The notes beneath the pieces are model-generated. The model had not been told where the DNA came from. It saw nothing but the letters and a program-made list of their open reading frames with translations, and searched no databases. This document shows, in pieces, positions 10,150-18,560 of a DNA stretch of 64,000 bases (position 1 is its first letter; each line of letters opens with the position of its first letter). The DNA is from CAVVZJ01 sp963752755 (GTDB lineage Bacteria; Planctomycetota; Planctomycetia; Isosphaerales; Isosphaeraceae). The translations under genes were made by a program, and so were the position numbers. The DNA is taken from positions 558,001-622,000 of the forward strand of contig CAVVZJ010000003.1 in assembly GCA_963752755.1 (NCBI GenBank), in the 5' to 3' direction.

Positions 10150-11140
10150 GTGTTGCGTATCGGGATTGCCGGCTGCGGCCGCGCCGCGAGAATCCACACG
10201 GGCCGCTTGATCGCCTTCGACGCGGTCCGCGTGGTCGGCTGCGCCGACCCAGATCACACCACCGCCGAGGCCCTGGCCCGCTCGATCCCGGCCGACGCGT
10301 CGGGGCAAGCGACGCCGGCCTACACCGATCACCGAGAATTGCTGGCCCGCGGCGACCTGGATGTGCTGGCGGTCTTCGCTCCCCATCGGGCCCACTACCG
10401 GCTGGCGATGGACGCCTTGCAGGCCGGCTGTCACGTGTTTGTCGAGAAGCCGCTCTCGACCAACGCGCAGGAGGCCAACGACATCGTCAACCTCGCGCGG
10501 CGCGCGATCGGATTGTTGCCGTGGGCCACCAGTACCGGCTGATGCCGGGCCTGGTCGAGGCCCGTCGTCGCCTGGCGTCGGGTGCAATCGGCGCCTTGCG
10601 GATGGTCACGGCGGCCCTGGCCTCGCCCTGGCTGGGCTCGCACAACGATCCGGAAGACTCCTGGCGGTTCGCCCCGAAGGCTGGCGGCACCGGCATCCTG
10701 GCCGACGAGGGCGACCACCTGCTCGACGCCCTGCTCTGGACCACCGGCCGGGCCGCCGCCGAGGTCGCCGCCATCCAGAACCGCCGCGAGCCGGGCCTGG
10801 ACGTCGTCGACCGCCGCCGCGCTCCGGCTGGCCGACGGCACCCCGGCCACCCTGGCCATTTGCGGCGTTTCACCCGAACACCGATTCGAACTTAACTTTT
10901 TCGGGGAACATGGTTTACTCCGCGCCACCGACCGCTCCCTCACGCTCGAGGCCGCCGGCCAGCCCCGCCAGGAGATCATCCCCGGACGCACCGGCGACCA
11001 GCATCGATGCCGACTTCCTCGCCGCCTTGAGCGGCTCCCAGGCTCCCTGCTGCCCCGCCGAACAGGCGCTCGACACCGTCCGGTTGCTCGAGGCGATCGG
11101 TCGCTCGGCGGCCTCCGGCCAGGTTGTCCGTGTCGCCTGA
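10150..11140 (+). pseudogene. Gfo/Idh/MocA-family oxidoreductase, three frameshifts
   Basis: NAD(P)-dependent dehydrogenase family acting on sugars or polyols. The Rossmann motif GIAGCGRAARIHTGRL is at the start, and the EKPLSTN signature (catalytic Lys of the EKP motif) follows near residue 100. Later segments, VGHQYRLMPGLVEARR, ILADEGDHLLDALLW and FFGEHGLLRATDRSL, lie in other frames, with breaks near 10503, 10820 and 10990. The likely start is the GTG at 10150 behind a G-rich ribosome site. There is no Tat signal, unlike the other two members in the window, so this one would be cytoplasmic. Either a decayed gene or one carrying sequencing indels. Confidence 0.75.
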
Positions 11141-11205
11141 GGGGCGAGTTTCCGAGCCGCGGCCGTTGCCATCACCGAACACTCCGTTGCGAACGAACTC
11201 ACGGC

Positions 11206-11211
11206 TTGACA
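11206..11211 (+). promoter_or_regulatory. Consensus -35 box upstream of the acidic-protein gene
   Basis: TTGACA at 11206-11211 is a perfect -35 hexamer 133 bases before the acidic-protein ATG. The candidate -10 at 17 bases (TACCTG) is weak, so promoter activity is uncertain. Confidence 0.3.
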
Positions 11212-11343
11212 ATCCTTTGCCACGAGACTACCTGTATGGCTCTGCCCCCGCCGGGGATGTCCCCCGCCGGCCGGGCGAGCCGGCCGAATCCAGGGGTCCG
11301 GCGCCCCGGCGCCTCCCCGGACCAACGCAAGAGGACAGAGCTG

Positions 11344-11715
11344 ATGTGGGACCGCCTGGAGCCGTTGCTCGCCATTCTGGAAGATCCTGCACTCACCGCC
11401 ACCTCGGTGGTTGAGGACCGGCCGTCGCCTCCCTTGATCGACCGGCATCCCGATGAGGAAGAAGAAGCCGACCTCGGCGACGATGACCTCGACAATGAGG
11501 AGGAATTCGACGACGAGGAGGACGAGGAGGACGAATTCGACGACGAGGAAGATCTCGACGACGAGGAGGACTTCGACGACGAGGAGGACGAGGATCTCGA
11601 TGACGAGGACATTGACGACATCGACATCGACGAAGATGAGGATTTCGACGACGATGATGATGACGACCTCGATGACCTGGATGAGGAGGAAGACGAGGAT
11701 CTCGACGACATCTGA
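11344..11715 (+). CDS. Extremely acidic Asp/Glu-rich small protein
   Basis: A 123-residue protein whose first 30 residues are ordinary (MWDRLEPLLAILEDPALTA) and whose last 90 are almost only Asp and Glu with spaced Leu, Ile or Phe (for example DDEEDLDDEEDFDDEED). The predicted pI is very low and the tail is probably disordered. Similar runs occur in bacterial proteins that bind cations or basic proteins, but I cannot name a family. GAGG at 11331-11334 supports the ATG at 11344; an in-frame ATG at 11236 would add 36 unremarkable residues. A nested hairpin terminator follows 24 bases after the stop, which supports a real single gene. Confidence 0.7.
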   Translation: MWDRLEPLLAILEDPALTATSVVEDRPSPPLIDRHPDEEEEADLGDDDLDNEEEFDDEEDEEDEFDDEEDLDDEEDFDDEEDEDLDDEDIDDIDIDEDEDFDDDDDDDLDDLDEEEDEDLDDI

Positions 11716-11738
11716 GCCATCTTGATCGAGGCCCGCGC

Positions 11739-11777
11739 CGGGCTGGCTGGTCTGAACAGACCAGACCTCCCAGCCCG
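11739..11777 (+). terminator. Nested hairpin terminator after the acidic-protein gene
   Basis: Outer arms CGGGCTGG (11739-11746) and CCAGCCCG (11770-11777) enclose an inner stem CTGGTCTG/CAGACCAG (11747-11764). It begins 24 bases after the stop codon and is followed by AAAGAATTCT rather than a T-tract. Confidence 0.5.
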
Positions 11778-11928
11778 AAAGAATTCTGTCGCGCCTGGCT
11801 GGGAAGAAGACGCCTCACCGGATACAATCACCTAGTGGAAGATCGAGGCTAACCGAGCCCGAACGGCGTGCGGGGCAGGGGGGTGGCCCCCCTGCCCGGA
11901 AGCCGTTGGTGAGGGGGAAGTCTTCGCC

Positions 11929-12355
11929 ATGCCCGCCGAGGATCGACGACCCGACGACCGCCCCGGTGACGGTCGGGTGCCCGAGACATCGACGCGGCGG
12001 CTCCGCGCAGAGCCAGCGCGACTTCGAGCTGGAATTCTTCGGCAAGGTACTGGAGCGCGACCCGTATAACGTCGCCGCCTTGCGCGTTCACGGCAACAAC
12101 TTGGCCGCGCGCGGCGAGTACGCCCGCGCCTTGCAGCTCGATCGCCGTCTGGTCCGACTCCAGCCCGAGAAGCCGATCCCCTGGTACAACCTGGCATGTA
12201 CTTACGCCATGCTTGGGATGATCACCCCGGCCTTCGCCGCCCTGGAGCGCGCCCTGCAACTCGGTTACGACGACTACGAAAACCTGGCCCGCGACTCCGA
12301 CCTCAAACCCCTGCGACGCGACCCCCGGTTCGCCCGGCTCGTGAGCCGCTATTGA
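11929..12355 (+). CDS. Small TPR-repeat protein, probable early frameshift
   Basis: The well-formed part (from about 12006) reads SQRDFELEFFGKVLERDPYNVAA and continues with repeats having the TPR pattern: HGNNLAARGEYARALQLDRR, WYNLACTYAMLGM and AFAALERALQLG, ending DPRFARLVSRY. About two and a half TPR units are present, so it is likely a protein-protein adaptor in the cytoplasm. The best start by ribosome site is the ATG at 11929 behind GAGGGGGAAG, but its frame meets the TPR frame only after a shift near 12005. A TTG at 11906 is in frame without a shift but gives a poor N-terminus. Confidence 0.65.
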
Positions 12356-12486
12356 GTCCGGATCGTTCCCGGCTCGCGGGAGCCTGAGCCCTACCGCGAT
12401 GGGCTTCGTCCCGAACCCGGCAGGTTCGGCTTGCCCGGCCAGTCTCGATCCCTCTCCGCCCACTCCGATCCGGGGGACCGCTCGCC

Positions 12487-13317
12487 GTGCTCTATCATCA
12501 CTGGGACCACGTCCACGAGGCCACCCAGGCGGTCCGCTCGCGATGGGCGGGGCCGGCCCGTGTCGGGATCATCCTCGGCACCGGCCTCGGGGCTCTGGCC
12601 GAGGAGATCCAGGCCGAGGCGACAATCCCCTACCCGGAAATTCCTCATTTCCCCCGCTCGACCGTCGAGAGTCACAAGGGGCAGCTCGTCTGCGGATCGC
12701 TGGCCAGTCAGCGCGTCGTGGCGATGGAGGGTCGCTTCCATCTCTACGAGGGTTACACCGCCGCGCAGGTAACGTTCCCGATCCGCGTCCTGAAGGAACT
12801 CGGCTGCTCGATCCTGATCGTCTCGAACGCCGCCGGCGGTCTGAACCCGCTGCACGACCGAGGCGATCTTGTCGTGATCGAGGACCACATCAACCTTCTT
12901 GGTGTCAACCCCCTGATCGGCCCCAATGATGAACGGCTGGGCGTCCGCTTTCCGGACCTGATCGAGCCCTACGACCGCTCGCTTCAGGCCCTGGCCCGGC
13001 AGGTCGCGCTGGAGCAAAACCTCGTCGCCCACCCTGGCGTCTATGTGGCGGTGACGGGTCCGAACCTGGAGACCCGGGCCGAGTACCGCTTCCTCCGCGG
13101 GATCGGGGCCGACGTGGTGGGCATGTCCACGGTCCCTGAGGTCCTGGTCGCCGTGCATGCCGGCCTGCGAGTTCTCGGATTCTCGATCATCACCGACCGC
13201 TGCCTTCCGGACGCCCTCGAACCGGTCAAGATCGAGCAGATTCTCGCCGTCGCCCGCGAGGCCGAGGGGAAGCTCCGGCGCATCGTTCGGGGCGTGCTGG
13301 AGCGGCTCGACGGCTGA
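12487..13317 (+). CDS. punA: Purine nucleoside phosphorylase (trimeric PNP family)
   Basis: Cleaves purine nucleosides with phosphate to base and ribose-1-phosphate in purine salvage. The 276-residue sequence shows the family marks: GIILGTGLGALAE (phosphate loop), HKGQLVCG, MEGRFHLYEGY, VSNAAGGLNP, DHINLLGVNPL and GPNLETRAEY with the base-contacting Glu195. The residue that is Asn243 in human PNP is Asp237 here (SIITDRC), as in MTA phosphorylases that accept 6-aminopurines, so specificity may differ from a strict inosine/guanosine enzyme. The start lies directly before the conserved helix and no signal peptide is present. It is convergent with the myo-inositol oxygenase gene, 39 bases apart. 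Confidence 0.92.
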   Translation: MLYHHWDHVHEATQAVRSRWAGPARVGIILGTGLGALAEEIQAEATIPYPEIPHFPRSTVESHKGQLVCGSLASQRVVAMEGRFHLYEGYTAAQVTFPIRVLKELGCSILIVSNAAGGLNPLHDRGDLVVIEDHINLLGVNPLIGPNDERLGVRFPDLIEPYDRSLQALARQVALEQNLVAHPGVYVAVTGPNLETRAEYRFLRGIGADVVGMSTVPEVLVAVHAGLRVLGFSIITDRCLPDALEPVKIEQILAVAREAEGKLRRIVRGVLERLDG

Positions 13318-13356
13318 GGTGAGGCCGACCGCCGCTCCCGAACTCCCGACGTGGTC

Positions 13357-14187
13357 TCACCAGGCGATCGCCGGGGGGAAGAATTCGGCGATCAGATCCT
13401 GATAGTACGGAGTCAGCGCGGTCACATCCGGGCGGTCGTGGCCTTTCGAGTAGAGGTCATAGGGGTTGAACTTCCGGACCCACTCCATCAAGCGACGATC
13501 CTCCGCATTCATGAGGTGGGTGTACGCCCCCTCGCGATGGGCCGCGTAGAAGGAGTGGTAGCGGATCATCGCCAGCCCTTCGGGCGGGAGGTAGTCCTTG
13601 ACGACCTGGTAGAGATATTCGTCGTGTCCCCAGGAAAGATGGACGTTGCCGAGGCCACAGCCCTCGGCGTAGACTCCGCAAGGCGTCTGATACTCGAGGA
13701 CCCGGCTGTCGGGGTTCTCGGCGAAGAACTCAGGAAAGACGACCTTCTCGGAGTAGCGGCAGCCGACGGGGAAGGTGTCGCCGACGACGGCCCATTGCGG
13801 CTCGCCGAAGAGGCAGAGAACCTTGCCGAGGTCGTGGATCAGACCCGTCAGGATCATCCAGCGCGGGTGTCCGTCGGCCCGGATTGCCTCGGAGCACTGC
13901 ATGAGGTGCTCGATCTGCGAGAGTTCGGTGTCCGGGTCGCTGTCATCGACCAGGGTGTTGAGGAACTCCATCGCCTCCCAGATGCCCATGACGTGCTTCG
14001 ACTTCGCGGTATATTCCTGCTTCTTTTCCAGGACGAAGGCGAGCGTCTGATTGGCGTGGTTGAGCCGGTAGAACTCGACAACGCCCGGCCGCACGTCGCC
14101 GCGGTAGTCGCGGAAGCCGTCGCGGGTTGAGTCCTTGGTATGGGCGGATTCCCAGTCGTCCAGGTCGGCCAGAGGAGCGTCAGACAT
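13357..14187 (-). CDS. Inositol oxygenase (MIOX, EC 1.13.99.1)
   Basis: Non-haem di-iron enzyme that cleaves myo-inositol with O2 to D-glucuronate. The 276-residue protein matches MIOX along its length: FRDYRGDVRPGVVEFYRLNHANQT, the iron-ligand histidines and Asp in EHLMQCSEAIR, GLIHDLGKVL, VHLSWGHDEYLYQV and IRYHSFYAAHREGAYTHL, and the final NPYDLYSK. All expected metal ligands are visible. The start at 14187 (MSDAPLADLD) is chosen over one 14 codons upstream; a TATAAT -10 box lies about 40 bases ahead of it. It sits just downstream of a sugar ABC importer on the same strand, which points to inositol import followed by oxidation. Confidence 0.94.
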   Translation of the reverse strand: MSDAPLADLDDWESAHTKDSTRDGFRDYRGDVRPGVVEFYRLNHANQTLAFVLEKKQEYTAKSKHVMGIWEAMEFLNTLVDDSDPDTELSQIEHLMQCSEAIRADGHPRWMILTGLIHDLGKVLCLFGEPQWAVVGDTFPVGCRYSEKVVFPEFFAENPDSRVLEYQTPCGVYAEGCGLGNVHLSWGHDEYLYQVVKDYLPPEGLAMIRYHSFYAAHREGAYTHLMNAEDRRLMEWVRKFNPYDLYSKGHDRPDVTALTPYYQDLIAEFFPPAIAW

Positions 14188-14227
14188 GGGCGGGCTCCGG
14201 CGGAGGAAGTGGAAGCGTTCGGAAACC

Positions 14228-14233
14228 ATTATA
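14228..14233 (-). promoter_or_regulatory. Consensus -10 box (TATAAT) for the inositol oxygenase gene
   Basis: On the minus strand the sequence reads TATAAT, 41 bases before the start at 14187. The -35 region is poor, which would fit activator dependence. It suggests the gene can be transcribed separately from the ABC genes upstream. Confidence 0.45.
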
Positions 14234-14313
14234 ATCGATCAGGGCGGAGGCTTGCACGGTCGTCAGGGACAGCGAGGCCACCGCCTCCTCTCGACCCCGG
14301 CGAGAGGTTCGCT

Positions 14314-15665
14314 TCAAACCTCCCTCGGACGTCTCAGCCTGTCCAGCAACACGGCCCCCAGGATGACCAGTCCGAGCACGATCTTTTGCGTGTAGCTCTC
14401 GACGTTCGAAAGATTCATGCCATTCTGGATCACCGCAATGATCAAGGCCCCGATGAGCGTGCCAAGGACCTTCCCCTCGCCGCCGGAGAGGGACGTCCCC
14501 CCGACGACCACCGCGGCGATGATGTAAAGCTCGTACATTTGCCCATACGTCGGCGCCCCACTCCGAAGTTGCGAGGCCATCACGACGCCCCCCAGCCCGG
14601 CCAAGCGCCCCGCTCAGCGTATAGACGAGGACCAGGACCCGCCGGACCGGCACGCCCGAGAGCCGCGCCGCCTCGGCATTGCCGCCGACGGCGTAAATGT
14701 AGCGCCCGAGAACCGTGCGGCTCATCACGACGTGAGCGACCGCATACAGCCCGAGCATCAGCACGACCGCGTTCGGCACCGCGAGCAGGTCGTCGCCGCG
14801 TCCCAGCCAGATGAACGAGTCGGGGACCTGGTTGATCGACTGCCCCCCGGCCAGGATGTACGCCAGACCGCTCGCGACGAGCATCATCGCCAGCGTGACG
14901 ATGAACGGCGGGATGCGGAAGAGCGTGACCATCAGGCCCGAGAAGGCCCCAGATGCAGCACAGGCGAGCATGCCGCCCAGGGCGCCAGACGACCATCCCG
15001 ACGGTCGTGGCCGACTCGGCGCCGGCCGCGTCGCGGATCAAGCGGGCCGTCACCACGGCCGAAAGGGCCAGCAGGCTGCCGACCGAGAGGTCGATGCCGC
15101 CGGTGAGGATGACCATCGTCATCCCGATGGCGATGATCGCGATGACGGCGATCTGGTTGGTGATGTTCAGCAGGTTGTCGGCTTTCAGGAAGTTGGGCCA
15201 GCGGTAGCTCTCCGGCCGGAAGACGCGGGCCGAGGCGAGCGACGGAGTATTGTCCGGCCAGGCTCTCGTAGATCGACCAGCGGGCCGTGACCTCGTCGCA
15301 GGCGAAGGCGTCGATCGTGCTCGCCCCGAGCGGCGAGCCGGGCGAGGGCGCGGCGGGCCTCGGGCGGGCGGCCGGCGACCGTCGCGGCCACGGCGACGCC
15401 GCGGCGCTCCAGTTCGCGTTTCAAGGCGTCGGCGAAGGGGCTGTTCTCATCACCCTCGCCGACGACGATCACGGCGCGAGCCGACTCGCCCTGACCGGGA
15501 GGCGATCGCCGCGGCCACCTGACGCGCCGCGGCGGCGCCGGTCGGGTGCTGTTCGGCCAGGGTCAGCGCGCTGAACAGGGCGCAGAGCAGCAGGAGCACG
15601 AGGACCATGCCGTAATCGGAGAGGATCAAGGGCAGCGGACTCGCTTGCGGCTTCGCGATCGCCAT
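14314..15665 (-). pseudogene. Sugar ABC transporter permease (RbsC family) with periplasmic insertion, five frameshifts
   Basis: Inner-membrane permease of a ribose/inositol-type importer. The first membrane helix (YGMVLVLLLLCALFSALTLA) is followed by about 120 residues of soluble sequence including VIVVGEGDENSPFADALKRE, then the standard RbsC core: IAIGMTMVILTGGIDLSVGS, PPFIVTLAMMLVASGLAYIL, YAVGGNAEAARLSGV, VVGGTSLSGGEG and the terminal QKIVLGLVILGAVLLDRLRR. Frames change near 15495, 15330, 15250, 14965 and 14610. Every break joins well-conserved segments, so indels in the sequence data are a real possibility. The insertion between helix 1 and the core is unusual for RbsC. Confidence 0.8.
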
Positions 15666-15693
15666 CGGACGGTCGGGCTCCCAGGTTCGAGGT

Positions 15694-17187
15694 TCAGTGG
15701 ATCGCCAGCTCGAAGAATCGATTCCTGCGTGGCCGAGGCGACGTCACGGATCTCGCCCGCGATCCGGCCCCGCGACATGACGAGGATGCGGTCGGCCATC
15801 CCGAGGACTTCCGGCAACTCGCTGCTGACCATCAGGATCGCCTTCCCTTGCGCCGCCAGGTCGTTCATCAGGCGGTAGATCTCGCAACGGGCGCCGACGT
15901 CGATCCCGCGCGTCGGCTCGTCGAAGATCAAGACCTCGGCCCGCGTCTGGAGCCACTTGGCGAGGACGACCTTCTGCTGGTTGCCACCCGAGAGGACGCG
16001 GGCCTTGACGCCTGGATTGGGGAGCTTGATCCGCAACGGACCGGCGTAGCGGTCGAACGCCGTCGCGCTCCTGGCGACGACGGAGGAACCCCGCCGTTGC
16101 CAGGCTCGGGAAGGCTCGGCAAGGCGAAATTGTGCAGGACCGGCTCGCTGAGGACGAGCCCCTGCGCCTTGCGATCCTCGGTCAAGAGGCCAAGGCCGGC
16201 TCGGATGGCGTCGCGAGGATGGCGAATCCGCAGGGGGCGGCCGTCGATCGCGATCCGACCGGCATCGGGCCGATCGGCGCCGAAGAGGAGGCGGACGGTC
16301 TCCGTCCGTCCCGAGCCGACCAGCCCCGCCAGAGCGACGATCTCGCCTCGACGGACCGCGAACGAGACGTCCTGGACCTTGTCCCCGCGGCTCAATCCCT
16401 CGACGACCAGTCTCGGCTCGCCGATCGCGACCGACCGTTTCGGGTACTCCTCGGTGAGCGGCCGGCCGACCATCCACTCGATCAGTTGCGACCGCGACAG
16501 CTCGGCCCGCGGCCGGGTGGCGACGTGGCGGCCGTCGCGGAGGACCATCGCCCGGTCGGCGATCTGGAAGACCTCCTCCAGGCGATGGCTGATGTAGATG
16601 ACCCCGAGCCCTTGCCGCGTCAGGTCGCGGATCACGCGGAAAAGGGCCTCGACCTCCTGGGGCGTGAGGGTGGCGCTCGGCTCGTCCATGACGAGGATGC
16701 GGGCGTCGAGGGCCAACGCCTTCGCGATCTCGACGGCCTGTTGCTGCGCCACCGAGAGCCGCCCGCAAGGGACCTCCGGGTCCACGGCGATCCCGATCCG
16801 CTCGAAAAGTTGCCTGGCTCGCGTCCGCTCGTCGCCGCGGCGGAGGAAGCCGGTGCGGGTCTGTTCGCGGCCGAGGAAGATGTTCTCGCGGGCGGAGAGG
16901 GCGGGGATGAGGTTGAACTCCTGGTAGATCAGGGCGACCCCGGCTCGTCGGGCGTCGATCGGGTCGCGGATCGCGGCGTCCTGGCCGGAGATCCGGATCG
17001 TGCCGGCGTCTGGAAGCAGGGCGCCGCCGAGGATCTTCATGAGGGTGCTCTTGCCGGCGCCGTTCTCGCCGAGAAGGGCGAGGACCTCGCCGCCTCGCAG
17101 GGTCAGGTCCACGCCTTCGAGGGCCTGAACGCCGGGGAAAGCCCTGGCGATGCCCCGCATCTCCAGCAGCGGAGGGCCGTCAGTCAT
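15694..17187 (-). pseudogene. Sugar ABC transporter ATPase with two nucleotide-binding domains (RbsA/MglA family), two frameshifts
   Basis: Energises the RbsC-like permease. Domain 1 has Walker A GENGAGKST, the Q-loop IYQEFNL, signature LSVAQQQ and Walker B ILVMDEPSATL. Domain 2 has a degenerate Walker A region (GLVGSGRTE), signature LSGGNQQKV and Walker B VLIFDEPTRGID, which is typical of RbsA. Frames change near 16085 and again near 15715, after which the expected end ELAIH-stop is read. The start at 17187 (MTDGPPLLEMRG) overlaps the end of the binding-protein gene. Upstream sequence is open in the same frame, so a raw translation looks like a binding protein-ATPase fusion. Confidence 0.83.
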
Positions 17188-18180
17188 GAGTTCGGAGACG
17201 GCCTGGAGGGCGTCCTCGCGGCGGTAGAGGGAGGTGGGGATCAATTGCTCCTTGGGCACGTCCTCGCCGGCGAAGTAGCGGTCGATGGTGGCGACGGTCA
17301 GGTGGCCGATCTTGTCGGGGAACTGGATCGGGTCGGCGTAGATCTTCCCCTCGGCGATGGCGCGGAGACCTTCGGGCTGGCCGTCGTAGCCGATGATTGA
17401 CCACCTCGTCCGCCTTGCCCGCCTTCTCCAGGGCGGCACGGGCGCCGAGGGCGGAGGGGTCGTTGATGGCGAAGATGCCGGCGAGGTCGGGATGGGCCTG
17501 GAGGGCGTCCTCGGCGCACTTGTACCCTTGGTCCTTCTTGCCGTCGCCGGGTAGCTCGGCGACGATCTCGACCCGGCCGGATGGTCCGGCCTTCGTTGTG
17601 CTTCTCGATGACTTCCTTGAACCCCTGGACCCGAAGCAGGCACGACTCGGCCTGCTTGAAGTCGAGGATCGCGACCTCGCCGCCGTCGTCAGCCGAGGGC
17701 CTCGATCATCCCGTCGGCGGCCTGCTTGCCGCCGCCGTAGTTGTCGGTGGCGATGTGGGAGACGACCGGGGCGTCAGGGTCGAGGCAGGCGATGTCGGCG
17801 GTGAAGACGGGGATGCCGGCGGCGTCGGCCTCGCGGATCACCGGGCCGATCGAGCGGGAGTCGCACGGGCAGAGCACGATCGCCGCGACCCGCTTGACGA
17901 GGAAGTCCTTGACCTGGTTCTGCTGCCTGGCCACGTCGAACTCGCCGCTGGTGATGAGCACGTCGTAGCCGCGCTGGCGGGCCTCCTCGGTGATCGTGTC
18001 GGCGATCACCTTGAAGAAGGGGTTCGTGAGGGTGAGGACGGAGACGCCGATCGTCCCCTTGCCGGCCTTCGACAGCGTTCCCGCGGCCGGTGCGGAGCGG
18101 TCGCTGGCTCCAGGCCCGCCGCAGGCGGGGAGCAGGACAAGGCAGGACGTCAGCAAGGCCGAGAGGGCCGACCGTCTCAT
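17184..18180 (-). pseudogene. Periplasmic sugar-binding lipoprotein (RbsB family), three frameshifts
   Basis: Solute-binding component of the importer. The signal peptide ends in lipobox LLPAC (Cys20). The type I periplasmic-binding fold is clear: KGTIGVSVLTLTNPFFKVIAD, QRGYDVLITSGEFD, QVKDFLVKRVAAIVLCPCD, AGIPVFTADI and HIATDNYGGGKQAADGMIEAL. The C-terminal half continues in other frames with EVAILDFKQAESCLLRVQGF, LAGIFAINDPSALGA, IIGYDGQPEGLRAIAEG and DPIQFPDKIG. Breaks lie near 17695, 17580 and 17400. The exact stop is uncertain; a TGA at 17184-17186 overlaps the ATPase ATG. The substrate is inferred to be a sugar or inositol from the neighbours only. Confidence 0.8.
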
Positions 18181-18305
18181 CGGAAGCACTCCGCAAAGGA
18201 GAGAGAATCGGGAACAAGAGGGCAACGCGGAGCCGCCAATGTCGCGGATGGCTGAGAACCGGATTTTATTTTATTTATGCTCATCGTGCGACATTTGCAG
18301 AACTT

Positions 18306-18560
18306 CTAGTTCTTTTCTTCCTCCATTCCCAGATCGAGGTCGAACGACGGCCGCTTCCGCGGTCGGGGACGTCGGTAGGAGAGGCCCAGGCCGGCGATCA
18401 CGAGGCAGAGGCCCAGGCCGATTCCGACGAAGCAGAGCGTCTCGACCGGGACCCCCAGAATGCGGACGTCCCGGCCGCGGTTTTGCAGGTAGGCCATCAG
18501 GGCGACGATCTCGATCAAGGGGCCGACCAGCCGCAGGAGCAGGCCGAGGTTGCGGCTCAT
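18306..18560 (-). CDS. Small two-helix membrane protein in the ABC cassette
   Basis: An 84-residue protein with two hydrophobic segments (LLLRLVGPLIEIVALMAYL and LCFVGIGLGLCLVIAGLGL) and a charged tail rich in Arg, then Asp and Glu (LDLGMEEEKN). It begins with an ATGA overlap on the stop of the Tat oxidoreductase gene, so the two are probably co-translated. An AT-rich gap of about 125 bases separates it from the binding-protein gene. No family recognised; it may be an accessory membrane subunit. Confidence 0.65.
   Translation of the reverse strand: MSRNLGLLLRLVGPLIEIVALMAYLQNRGRDVRILGVPVETLCFVGIGLGLCLVIAGLGLSYRRPRPRKRPSFDLDLGMEEEKN

Noticed and set aside
11453..11831. Ser/Arg-rich frames on both strands across the acidic gene
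   Set aside because: They are direct consequences of the GAC/GAG codon run; only the Asp/Glu frame has a ribosome site and a terminator.
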